This document shows positions 35,346 to 46,605 of a stretch of DNA of 64,000 nucleotides, piece by piece (within the stretch, counting starts at the first letter, position 1; every line of letters starts with the position of its first letter). Source of the DNA: Lyophyllum atratum. Lineage: Eukaryota; Basidiomycota; Agaricomycetes; Agaricales; Lyophyllaceae. The DNA lies in NCBI GenBank assembly GCA_014905825.1, contig JACGCN010000003.1:2563817-2627816 (forward strand). The letters run 5' to 3'. The position numbers and the translations under genes are program-made. Below the pieces are notes generated by a model. That model did not search any database. It was not told the DNA's origin and saw nothing but the letters and a program-made list of their open reading frames with translations.

Positions 35346-36563
35346 ATGACAGACTCTCGTCGTTTCGCGTTTGTGCTCCCCAAAGACCTCAAGAACCCGC
35401 ACGGGGACAAGACGAGCGGTATCTACAGCACCATGTACGTCCCCTCCCTCCCCACCCCTTCACACACGTCCACAAAAAGCTAACCACCTCCCTCACAGGC
35501 CTTTCTCCGTCGGGGGCAAGCGCCGCCCTCCCTTCCCCCTGGGCATCGAATGCGATACGGCAGAAACGGCACAGGCGTGCCTTGATCTCCTCCAGCCCAT
35601 CGCGGACCGTTACGGCGCCGCCTCCCCGCGCGAGATCGTCCAGGCGCTTTCGGACTTCCGGCCGTGGGGGGACGTGTGTCGCCTCATGGACGCTCTGACG
35701 GACACCTTTTGGACGGTCACGTTGGGCAAGCGAGTCGGGATTTACATCACACGGTAGGCGCGATCCTCTCTTCCCCACTCCTCCTCCGTCTTCTTCTTCC
35801 ACTATGTACTTCGTGATGAGTTGAGCTGAAATGCGACTGAAATAGGTCGGGCGCGGAAAGGAGCCTTGAGGAAGCGGATTCGGAGCGGTGGCGCCAGGTG
35901 GATCGGTTCAGCGCGTTTGACGGGGCGTTCAAGTGCATGGTCACTGGTGGGAATACTTTGGACAAGAAGAGCTACATTGGTGAAGAGTTAGGGCGTATCG
36001 GGCGTGGTGCTACTGAGCCCGCTAAGCGGGGCACGCCTGAGAAGGCTCCATCGTCGCAAGCGTCTTACGTCACCCGCACGCCCCAGACGCCGAGGCAGGG
36101 AGGAGCGTACGGGAATGTGGGTGGCAGCGGGGGTGGGGGAGCCGGGCTCTTCACTGGCTACTCGTCCCAGTTGTTCAACTTACAACTCCTCGGTCCGTAT
36201 CGCGATGTCCGTTCCGCACCCATCGCATCCCTGATATTTCCCTCTATCCCAGGTGCCACGCTCCCCAACGGCGACGATTCGCCCAGCCCCACTGTGCGCC
36301 GGAGCCTGAAGAAGGCGACGAGGGTGGAGGAGCCCGCTCCGGCTGTTGAGGGGTACTGGTACCGCCTCTACCTCGAGACACACGATTACACGGACGATGC
36401 GGCGGATACGCTGAGGAAGGCGTATGAGGAGAGCCATTCGCAGGAGAGCTTTGTGAGTATCTTGGAGACGCAGGGTCTGGGGCTGACTAAGGGGGAGGCA
36501 AAGTTCGTGTATGCATTGATGGTGCAGCGGCCTCCTGGGCGTGCGCCTGCAAACGTGTGGTAG
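35346..36563 (+). CDS. Conserved-looking hypothetical protein
   Basis: Exons 35346-35434, 35499-35753 and 35846-36563. A stretch at 36193-36252 has intron-like borders (GTCCGT...CCCAG) and is 60 nt long, so both the spliced and unspliced readings stay in frame. The protein is about 334-354 aa. It begins MTDSRRFAFVLPKDLKNPHG, has a middle segment FRPWGDVCRLMDAL, then a Gly-rich linker, and ends with a helical segment around YTDDAADTLRKAYEESH. No signal peptide, membrane segment or known motif. Strong codon-like composition and good introns make it a real gene of unknown function. Confidence 0.65.
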
Positions 36564-36794
36564 GGAGGCGTGTGGGAGTTGGAGTTGGAGTGTGTTTGGG
36601 GATTCTGGTGCTGCGGGACGAAGTGAGTGCGGACTTTTCTGAGATGGAGATGAGGCTGTAAATTTTCTAACGAGGGTGGAAGGATACGGTTTGAGGAGAG
36701 AACTACGTACTAAATGTATATGGCTAGCACGTTATGCGTCGTATCCTGATTGCCTCCGAACTCCAAATGTTTTTCGTGTCTAAGTTCAAAAGTG

Positions 36795-37205
36795 TCAGCC
36801 CACTCTCCCCTTGAATTAGAGCGACTAAGTAGAAATTTTTGCCCGCTCTTGGACTGTTTCAATGTACTTTAAATGATGCTTTGAATGCTTTCCTGGTGTT
36901 TTAACACTCAAACACCAATCCTAGATGGTCAAAAGTGCCTCTAAAAATCTTGAAAAGGTAATCCTACCCTCCCCCTACCTGACTCTGACTCACTAGCATT
37001 TTTTGACCGCTCCCAGGAGCCTGCAATGTATTTTGAACGATGCCCTAGATGCATTCCTGGTGTTTTAACACCCAAACACCCTTCCTGGGCGCTCAGAAGG
37101 GCCGCTCCAAACCCTTACAAGGTCAGCCCACCCTCCCCTCACCTAGGTGTGACTCACTAATATTTTCCGACCGCTCTCAGAGTGCCGTAATGTATTTTCT
37201 AAATT
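36795..37205. repeat. 164-bp tandem repeat, ~2.4 diverged copies
   Basis: AATGTA recurs at 36861, 37025 and 37189, and TCCTGGTGTTTTAACAC at 36891 and 37055, each 164 bp apart. Each unit holds the small palindrome GTGTTTTAACAC. Copies are about 70-75% alike by eye. Confidence 0.8.
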
Positions 37206-37734
37206 TCATCAAGGTTCGCTAACTGGCGTACCAGATCGCGGAAATACTATCAAACTCGCACCAAGTCCAATTTCCCTTAGTGGTGGGTCCTTGACGTCGG
37301 TGTCAAATTCTACAGCATCAGCCACTGACTCCACAGCGACAACTGATGCCACTACCACTCCATCTGCTCCTACAAGTTCTCATGCAGCATTAGTTGCATG
37401 GCAATTCGAAATTGAATCATCGCTCCTCGCGCCGAAAAGGCTCACCCTCACTAGCTCTTGTTCTGCCGTCTCACTAGGCTATGGTCCGTCGAGAACGATG
37501 GTGAGAAGCGCTTACCTCTACTTATCTATCCTAATCCCGCCATGCCTGCCAAATGTGTTGGCTTGACATGGCATCTGACCATCTCTCGGGAAGCTTCGGT
37601 GATCCAGGATAAGCTCTAGTGTATAGCTTAGCAACGCAATGAATACTAGATAGGTCGGATAGCACACTGAGTTGGAACCAAGAAGCATTCGTGATTCTTA
37701 ACCAGGTAGGTGAAGTCGACTACTTTCTGTTCTG
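37206..37734. other. Gene-free stretch
   Basis: A Ser/Thr-rich short frame near 37291-37566 is not supported as a gene. Nothing else is visible. Confidence 0.4.
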
Positions 37735-38085
37735 GTGCAGACGTGGTGCTCGCGAAACTTCCAGTGATGCATGCCGTGTGCATGCAGATCCGCCAAAACG
37801 TCCAAGATGTCCATGGCCAGTCTGATAATATGGCACAGCCAGGAAAGGAATCAGATTCGGACGCCCATCACAGGAGGTTAGGAATCACTTTACCGTTAAT
37901 TCAGCGATAAGTCTGTGAACTCTCCAACAACAGGCTTGCCACAATACTCAAGAACGAGGCATCCTATCCTCCTTTTAGTGTGGTTGACGCATCTCCCCTC
38001 AATCCATAGAAGCGAGGAACAACAGTGCCTTGGACGTCTTTGAATGCGTTTCGCGTAGTGGTCTGCCTCTTTCTTGACGTCCTCT
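37735..38085 (-). pseudogene. Inverted fragment of a kinase-like gene (K3)
   Basis: The minus strand matches K1/K2 across the end of exon 1, the intron and the start of exon 2: the ATP-lobe part (KKEADHYA), the LVLEYCGKPV hinge and ILDVLADLHAHGMHH are readable. The sequence breaks off inside the catalytic loop. Small deletions put the exon 1 part out of frame (e.g. the FYGFYE region is shortened), and a stop replaces the end of exon 1. It is a non-functional remnant in the opposite orientation to K1/K2. Confidence 0.75.
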
Positions 38086-41000
38086 CTGGGGAACGTGTTG
38101 AACAGCGAAGTTGATCAGCCGTGGGACCCTAGACCACGCTGAAGACCATAGATCATGGTGACGATCATGACCTGGATCGCGATCAACCACTGCGAGCCCT
38201 GGAGCTCAGAGGCTCCACGCCTTGAAACGAGAACGATGAACGCCAAAGGAGGTATGGTGAGATTGGGGTGGCTGTCAGCGGTGGTTATGGTACACTTCAA
38301 TAAAGTCAACCAAAACGGTGTTCCGCGCCGTGATCGGAACGGAACGCTCGGATGACGCAAGTTCACACGTCTTCTTGCCTCCTCCCGCCATTTGCCTTGA
38401 GCCTGCTCTCCCCTGCCGTGCACTGGGTCTTCCAATGTAAGTTATATTCTGTTCTATTTGTGGTTTTGTCTTGTATATAAGTACTGATCAGCCCCTTAGG
38501 CTTATCTTGTATCTAACCTACACCAACATAGAAACAGCGCTTTCAAAGGGACGTGAGATGGCAAGAGAGGGAACAGCGAACCCCAGGTTGAGGGAGCCTT
38601 TGTGGTGCGTTTGTCAGGCCCTGCTTAACTGCAGCCCACTAACTATGCCACCCACCCATACAGATTTGCTACCCAGCTCGATCGGGACACCTCAGCGCAG
38701 GGGGCCAACTTCTGCGTCGGAATTACGCAGACATACGGGGTCCAAACTCTGGCGTCCGCCCATACTGGGTCGGATAGAGCGCCGTCCGTTAGAAGCGTTA
38801 CCGCTTGCCGAACCATGTTCGGACGTGCGCGCATGACTGTCCATTCCTCACGCCCAACATCGCAGGTGCGTGGGAGCGGAGGACCCGCAGACGTTCGCCC
38901 CTCGGAATCTCGAACATTTGCCTTTTTATCACCTCACGCTGAGCGTCTGCTCGACCATCGACGGTTTCATAACTCCGTCCATCATCACATACATGGGACC
39001 CACCGTATCCGCCGCCCACATACCTGTCACCCCGAACACGAGCACTCCAATCGTGGTTCATCTTCCCGTGGACAGTATGCCTCTTCACCAGACGTTTCCT
39101 CGCTCGATGCGTCGTTCTTTTGTCTTGTCGGATCTTTTTTCTGACTATCTATGCGACAGATACTCTCGACGCATCAACAGCACCAGCATCCACCGGATCC
39201 CGCGAACACCGCCGACTCCTCCACCCCCAAGTCTCATACCGCCAGCGCTAAGCGCAAGGCGGATTCTCCCCCGCTTTTAGGTTCATGTCCCTCCACGACC
39301 CCACCGTCCTCGCAGGTCTTTCGTGCGACTCTGCTCCCTTCTCTGAGAACGAGATGGTGATAGAATCGGATCCGAACGCGACGCCCATGCCCATGCCACC
39401 TCCCAAGGAGCTGCAAGGTCCTCATACCTTCCGCCCCCGTGTCGCGTCCCTTCCCAGGGCCAAGATCCCGACTGCGCTGCCCGACCGTTTCGTCTACGAA
39501 GATACATCAGCAGCAGGGATTTCTTTCGCCTCTTAATGGACCGTCTTGTTGAATTGCAACACCCACACGCACCTCCGGCATGCCACGGATCCCGTTCAAC
39601 CCCTCCACCCCAAAAGCAGACTTTGCATAGTTGTCCAGAAGTTCTGCGCAGTCACGAGGCGGCGTCGCGCTGAAATTGGAGCCGCATGAGGGGAGGAGGG
39701 AACCGAGCCCTGGCCCCGGTACCACAGGGAGTCGTGTTTTCCGGTCTGGGCCCCCATATGTTTATGGCCGCGTTGAGTTGTCCGAGCGGAAATAGAGATG
39801 GATGCCGGTCTTGGAACGATGGGGGCGGGGCTGGTGGTGGTGTGGATGGCTTGAGGCCGTCGTTGGCTAGGCTGTCGTCTCAAATGTTGGGACCGAAGAA
39901 CACGAAGCGGGCGTTGATCATGCGGGGTGGGGGCGGCTCGGTGCGTTCATACTTTACCATCCTTCGACCAAACTTTAGTGACGTTCGGCGTATGGCATAC
40001 CTCAGGATCGTGTTTGTCTCAGAATCTCATCGCGACTGTCACTCTTTCCCCATTGTCCGATCTCGCGCATGCCTAGCTTACCCCTTTTTAGCTACTGCAT
40101 ACGCCCTCCAAGTCGCCCGCAATTTCGAAGCAACCAATCCATATGCATTTTTCCATCGCACCAGAGCTTCCGTGAGAGGATTACGGTTCTGGGTTTACTT
40201 CCTTCGCTAGCTGCGGGAGCGGTTAACCCCGACTTCCTCTGAGATAGTACGCTGTATCGCCCACAAGTCTAGTATCCCGGCTATCGTGATGATTCTCGGG
40301 AACACATGTTTAGCCTGGGCCGAGACGGATCCTCCACGCAGATGGTAGGTATGCCGATAGCGTCCTTAGAGAAGATACAGTGCGTTCGCTGCGACGTTTC
40401 GAATACCTATTCCCAACCCCAGTCCTCTCGCAGTCTTGATTTTCGATGATGGGGCGCCAACTCACTTTGGAATGCTATTTTTAGCGCGCACCCCATTATG
40501 AACGCGTTGTTGATTTGGATGTACCACTGTCGTCCCGCCGACGTCCGCCAGAGAACTCCTTCAAGTAAAGCAATCAGAGGCAATAAGGTACATATCCAAT
40601 AGAGGCACAGAAAGCAACGGCGTCAGAGGAGGGCCGATGACTTACTGGTACTCGTACCTGGGCCGGCAGCCCACCCCTTGGCGTGGTCCTTGTTCCTTAA
40701 GCGATGATCGCAGGTAGAGATGGCGGGATGACGTATGTAGGTACAGGTTCGGCCGGCATCGTAGATGTCAACTTCGTCTGTAGACATTCAGGCAAGTACG
40801 CATGGACGAGCCGAGGGTCGTGTGAGTAAGTACCCGCTAAAGTTCTTTCGCATACGATAGGGCATCAGATTATGTCAACAGGGAGCATTTTGTATCAACA
40901 CAGATCATAATCAACGCTTGACCTTGCGAAAGGGCAGCGTCAAAAACAAATTGACAAGAGAGTTGACAGTCATAGGAAAAATGATTTGTATATACTGAGT

Positions 41001-42925
41001 TATGACGAGCGAGTCGAGCGGCATTGAGCACCACTTGGAGATATGTCAATCTTTGACAATCAAAGGAGTAGATAATCCCACAGACGTAGGTCAGAATCGT
41101 ACTCGTCGGTCAGCACAGATATCAAAGTTCATCATTGATGGGCCCCCTCTCTAGAGAGTCTAACAGGTGTAGTATCCCAAGCCGATTCATACGCAAAGGA
41201 AGCCAGCATAAATGTTGCAGCTTTCTTGACTTCGACTTAGTCGTGAGCCTTCCAGCTGAGTCCGCGGACGCAAAATTGCGATGATCGAATATCGTGAGGT
41301 ATGTTGGTAACACGCAGTTGCGGTATCTTCAATATGATCTCTACCAGCCTAGATAGGAAGAAAACAACAGTTAGTTTCCGTCGATCTAATATTTCGCCAA
41401 TCTTGAAGGGTTCCTTCGTCACGTTCAGAGGCTCGTTGAAGAAGAGAAGAGAAGCACCACACTGTCGAGCGCGCGTTCAGGCAATTGCCAAGATCCCCGA
41501 CGACGGAGGACTTGAGAGGACGGATAGGTCCTGGGTGGACAGCCGGTGCGTAACGAGCCTCAGATTCCGCGAAAGACTGTCAGAAGCCGTTCAAACTCGA
41601 CAAATATTGTCAGGTCAATATTCCGAGCCGTCCTACTTACCTGCTAAGCGTCGATCTATGAAATGACACCCAGATAAGACCTGAGCACACACCTAGAATG
41701 TAGAATGCGTTCAGGGGCTTCATCGCGGAAAACGCTGTACGTCAGAGCCGTCTTCTGTACAGAAAACACAGCACCTCCAATATTAAGAAACGATGGCGGG
41801 GATAATGAACGGTCACGAGAGGCTCAGCCCTACATGTTCGATTCGTCTGTACCGCGAGAGTGTTTTACCGCGAAATGAAGGATACTCCGGGTGAGCTATC
41901 ACGAAAGCCGTTTTGTTTGAGAATGACAAGCATGTATGACGCAATATTCGTGAGAACACCTACGGGTAGCTAGTCAGGGGAGATGATGTTGTGAACAAAA
42001 TTGGAACAAAAGATCGGTATGTATTCGTGAAAGCACGCAACGTAGTAGCAACGCCGGCGGATGCTTTTCAGGCACTCTCAGAGATCTGGGTGTTCAGAGG
42101 TGTTCAGGTCGTAAAGCTAGCGCAACCGATCTCAGTAGCCGGCCAGGGCGCGACTTTGAACGTTTGATTGACGAGAAGACAGTGGTGGAGCGTAATTTGA
42201 TGATCAAGAAACGTGCGCACCTTAGAGGGAATATCCAGTGAACGCTTATCAAGGGCCGTAGTTGACCTGCGCTGGAATCGACTGGTATGGAGTGTTCTGA
42301 ACTGGCGATTTCTCGATCAAGACGTGAATATTGTGTATCGTATACGGTTGTTTGCCTTGGTGGTCTCACGACAACAGGCAGGTATCACCCTTTTTAGTCT
42401 TCCCGCCATCGTCTAAGTCTTGGTCTAACTTGGAATTCGTGCCTAGCAAATCGTCTATCGTTGTTCCCCTCCCTCTTCAGGGCGGCTGAAGTACTTGTCG
42501 TGCTCTTTCTTCTCCGTAATTGTCATCACAATGACACGCTCAGGTCCGATAAGTTCAACTTCAATTCATGGATGTTTATCACATATATGCCGGCTCTCAC
42601 ACACTTTGGCCTTTGAACGGGGGAGGGCACATGTCCGACAACTGCATGTCATCAGAGATTTGCGTTGGGAACAAGCCGCGTTATCCAGGAACTGGCCTCG
42701 ATAGCCTTGCAGATCGCAACTCGTCAAAACTGATTGATATTGTACTCAGATCAACAGATATACGTTAGAAACTATCCATCATCGAACCAAAGTTCGGAAG
42801 AGTCATGCGGAGATAAAGATTCAAGCTCGGTCAGAACATATTGGCAGCAGTAGCGAGTCGCTTCCCTACTACGTCTAAGTAAGTCAAGATATCGGTCACT
42901 TGGTCGAATCAGACTAACACGGGCA
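38086..42925. other. Long gene-poor region
   Basis: Nearly 5 kb with no gene I can support. Between about 38540 and 39540 there are stretches with coding-like composition on the plus strand (e.g. around 38660-38770 and 38870-39080) separated by frame breaks, possibly a decayed gene. From 39540 to 42925 only short scattered frames exist; I see no transposon ends, RNA gene or satellite. Confidence 0.4.
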
Positions 42926-43246
42926 TCAGGCGGGAGTTGCAATGACTATGCTCGACGTAGCAGTAACGCTTGGGCTTTGCCTGCAAAGACGGTGAGTCCT
43001 GATCAACAAAGAAACATGTTTTTGTCTTGCTTACGTCCACACCACGACCGTGGTTCTATCTACCAAGAACGGAGATTCATCGATGACGGTGTGGTATACT
43101 CTCTCTGCAGTAAGGACTTTGCCTTCGGGAACAGTCTGGGAACTGTTGAGCGACTGTATAGCATCTACTCTGAGAGAGTGATCACGTACCGCAGCGTTAG
43201 AAGCAGCAACAAGGGCAATGACAGCGAAGAAAGATCTGCACAACAT
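42926..43246 (-). CDS. Small secreted protein
   Basis: Minus strand, exon 1 43246-43035 and exon 2 42980-42926 with a 54-nt GTAAGC...TTGCAG intron; 88 aa. The first ~20 residues (MLCRSFFAVIALVAASNAA) are a clear signal peptide. The mature part is about 68 aa, without Cys, and includes GKVLTAERVYHTVIDESPF and a Thr/Ser/Val-rich tail. I know no family for it; such proteins are common in Agaricomycete secretomes. A TATA box lies 45-51 bp upstream. It is transcribed divergently from the laccase, with about 540 bp between the start codons. Confidence 0.65.
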
Positions 43247-43290
43247 CGTTCTAAGAATGGGGACTTGACCGTATGGGTAGGTTCGCTCGC

Positions 43291-43297
43291 CCTTATA
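43291..43297 (-). promoter_or_regulatory. TATA box of the small secreted protein gene
   Basis: TATAAGG on the minus strand, about 45 bp upstream of the ATG at 43246. Confidence 0.55.
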
Positions 43298-43715
43298 TGT
43301 GTCTGGATCTACTATTGGCTTATGCAAATCGCGCAGTCAACTTCTCCGATCTCACGACAGTGATGCTGCATGAGTGGCAACTCCCGCGCTCATTTCGCTG
43401 CCGTACTTCCGCATTAGTAACTAGCCCGAAAAACAAATGCCTCGCCTCACCTTACTCGCCCTTGAACGTTCTGCTGACCAGTTTTCTCGTGTGACTTATC
43501 ACATTCAAGGCACTGCTCCTCTTAGCGCACCCGGACTGGTCGCCGTCGGAATACGACCCTTCATTTCCATTATTCGCACCATATCTGGATTTTTCGTAGC
43601 TGACATGCGGAACCGACGGCGCTCGACGACGCTGCGCTGATATGTGTGAGAAGAGGGGAGGTAAGCCCTTGGGGCTGATGTATCATCTGGCTTACGACCA
43701 TACTCACGGTTCTCA

Positions 43716-43725
43716 GATAAAAAGG
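43716..43725 (+). promoter_or_regulatory. TATA-like element of laccase
   Basis: GATAAAAAGG, 61 bp before the laccase ATG. Confidence 0.4.
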
Positions 43726-43786
43726 GCGCTTGGATGTCAAGTTGCTTCAATATCTAGAAGCTCTTCGTGTCTCGACCACTTGAGAC

Positions 43787-46133
43787 ATGTTCTTGTCGAC
43801 TTCCTTTGTGTTCGCTCTCATAGCTTCAGCCTATGCTGGGGTCGGTCCTATCACGGATCTGCACATCCTGAACGCCAACATCGCGCCCGATGGCTTCACC
43901 CGCTCGTACATTCTGCTCCCAACAGCTAATGCTATCTTAGGACTGACGAATGTCTGACTTCTAGGGCTGTCTTAGCTGGGAGCACAGAGACTAACGTCGC
44001 ATTTCCTGGCCCTCTCATCACCGGGAACAAGGTAAGCCACCCTCTATCTGTCGCGCGTTCCTGGTTCTGATGCCGCTACTAGGGGGACAGGTTCCAACTG
44101 AATGTCATCGACTCCTTGACCGATAATACCATGTTGAAGAGTACTAGCATCGTACGTCGAAGTGCCAAGCACCTTTGCACCGCACCCCTAACCGTCTCAT
44201 TTTAGCATTGGCACGGATTCTTCCAGAAGGGATCTAGCTGGGCGGATGGTCCTGTAGGTGTAACTCAGTGCCCGATCGCACCTGGACACTCGTTCCTCTA
44301 TGACTTCTCTGTTCCGGATCAGGCCGGTACTTTTTGGTACCATTCTCATCTATGTGAGTCGCACTTTTCTCGATCGCTTCGTGAACTATACGTTACCTTC
44401 GTTCTTCACAGCAACACAATATTGCGATGGGCTGCGTGGAGCCTTCGTGGTATATGACCCAGACGATCCATACAAACCACTGTAAGAACCGTTTTCAAAT
44501 CAACTACGACATCCTTCTAACAAGTTCTTATTAGTTACGATGTTGATGACGGTTCGCTTTTTTCCGCACCTCGGTTTTTTGACAACGGTTCTTAGATTCC
44601 ATCTCTCAGATTCGACCGTTATCACTCTCGCAGATTGGTCAGTCGTCGCGTTGGACTCTCTAGTTCTGACTGATACTCACCCGATCATCAAGGTATCATG
44701 TCCCAGCGCCCTCAGCTGGATTGGTTCCGACTCCTGATGCGACTCTCATCAATGGTCTCGGGCGAACGCCCGCTGGTGCAACCTCCCCTTTGTCCATCAT
44801 CAACGTCAGGAAAAGTAAGCGCTACCGTTTCCGCCTTGTCTCCATTTCTTGCGACCCCAACTACATCTTCTCGATCGACGGACACACCTTGGTACGTCCA
44901 TGTGGCGTGACGTGTTTTTGAAGCGGGTTGGCCCTGATAAATGCTCCACAGAACATCATCGAAGTTGACGGCGTCAACGTCACGCCCTTGCCAGTTGACT
45001 CCATCCAAATCTTCGCTGGCCAACGTTATTCCTTCGTCCTCGTCGCCAACCAGGCCGTCGACAACTATTGGGTTCGCGCGAAGCCTAATGTCGGCAAGGG
45101 TACCGATTTCACAGGTGGTATCAACTCAGCTATCCTTCGCTACTCAGGAGCTGTAGTTGCCGACCCTACCACGACGTCTTCACTGTCCAACCCGATGCTG
45201 GAGACCAATCTGCACCCACTGACCAACCCCGGCGCACCCGGAGCCCACAATGCTGGTGGTGCTGATGTCTCGATCAACTTGGCCATTGCATTCGCAAATG
45301 CCCAATTCACCGTCAATGGCGCACACTTCGCCCCTCCGTCCGCCCCTGTCTTGCTCCAGATCATCAGCGGCGCTCGCACTGCGCAGGATCTGCTACCTGG
45401 TGGGAGCGTTTATGCTTTGCCACCCAACAAGGTCATCGAAATCTCAATCCCGGGTGGGACTGTTGGGAGCCCCGTGAGTACATACCTGCCTCGCCGTCGC
45501 ACTGGGACTCACGCTCAACTCTGATGATAGCATCCTTTCCATTTGCATGGGGTACGACTTGCAGTCGACTCCACTCACGGGGCGATTACGTAGCTGATTC
45601 CTTATATCCCCACAGCATACCTTCGATGTCATCCGAAGCGCTGGAAGCTCTGTATACAACTACGATAACCCAGTACGTGATATCATCTTCGCCCTAGTTG
45701 ATGCGAAGCTAATTTTCTTCGCAGGTGCGTCGCGACGTCGTCTCTATTGGAGGCGCCACCAGTGACAACGTCACCTTCCGTTTCACCACCGACAACCCTG
45801 GACCCTGGATCTTGCATTGGTGAGCTGTCAACAAATATGTTCTCTTCGCGCCTTCGTAACGAAAATGTGTTCAAGCCACATTGACTGGCATCTTGAAATG
45901 TGAGCTGCTATCGATGCGACTAGATCAAACGGTCCACTGACGTTTCGTTTACTCTCCAGCGGTCTGGCCGTCGTCTTCGCTGAAGATACAGATACCGTTT
46001 CCATCCAGTCTAAGCCCGGTGAGTAATTCTTTCGACGAGGCATACTAATAGAGCTTCGTCACTCATCCTGTGCCCAGCTGCCTGGGAAGATCTTTGTCCC
46101 ACGTACGATGCTCTTCCAGCGAGCGATCACTAG
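43787..46133 (+). CDS. lcc: Laccase (multicopper oxidase)
   Basis: Extracellular blue copper oxidase coupling phenol oxidation to reduction of O2 to water. Fifteen exons: 43787-43905, 43965-44031, 44083-44151, 44206-44353, 44412-44481, 44535-44551, 44610-44637, 44693-44891, 44952-45473, 45531-45551, 45616-45672, 45725-45819, 45876-45899, 45960-46018, 46078-46133; 516 aa, the normal basidiomycete length. It has a signal peptide of about 18-21 residues. Copper motifs: [16 protein letters not shown] (about 86), [16 protein letters not shown] (about 130), HPFHLHGH (about 414) and HCHIDWHLEIGLA (about 470), with all ten His and the Cys present. The residue after the last His cluster at the type-1 axial position is Leu. 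Exons as short as 17-28 nt are fixed by frame and motif continuity. Confidence 0.95.
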
Positions 46134-46605
46134 AAGCCAGTCCAGTGCGGAACAAATTAGGCCACAATCGTTGCTTCATCTTCGGGTTTACGCTTCAAAG
46201 CTGCAGCAGGGTTGAATTGGCTCGAATCTTTGACATTCGAATCTTTAACATTATTCCCATTTATTCCAAGTACATGATCCTTGACGGAATAGGATACCTT
46301 GGCTCAAACCTGCTATTGCAACTGAGTGAGGAGTTGTTGAGAATTCGAGGATAGATGATCACATCTTATCTACCTACCGATTTTTCAGGTATTCATTGCG
46401 GATCGCGATGAACATGTCTTCATAGATCATGGTACGGGCTACAGCGCGATGTGCGTTGTTCTAGTAGTAGTTGTATAAGGGGACGTGAGGGTATCGCTAA
46501 AGGTATTGTACCGTAGTTAATGGCGCCAGGTCATTGAATTATATCAAAGATAGATACGCTTGTAGGCTGAGCCGATAAATGAGGGTGATAAGTTTATTCA
46601 ATTGA
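46134..46605. other. 3' spacer between convergent laccase and AAO2
   Basis: No gene recognised. Confidence 0.5.

Noticed and set aside
41122..41666. Paired short frames on both strands near 41.3 kb
   Set aside because: No motif, splice-supported continuation or codon pattern to support a gene.
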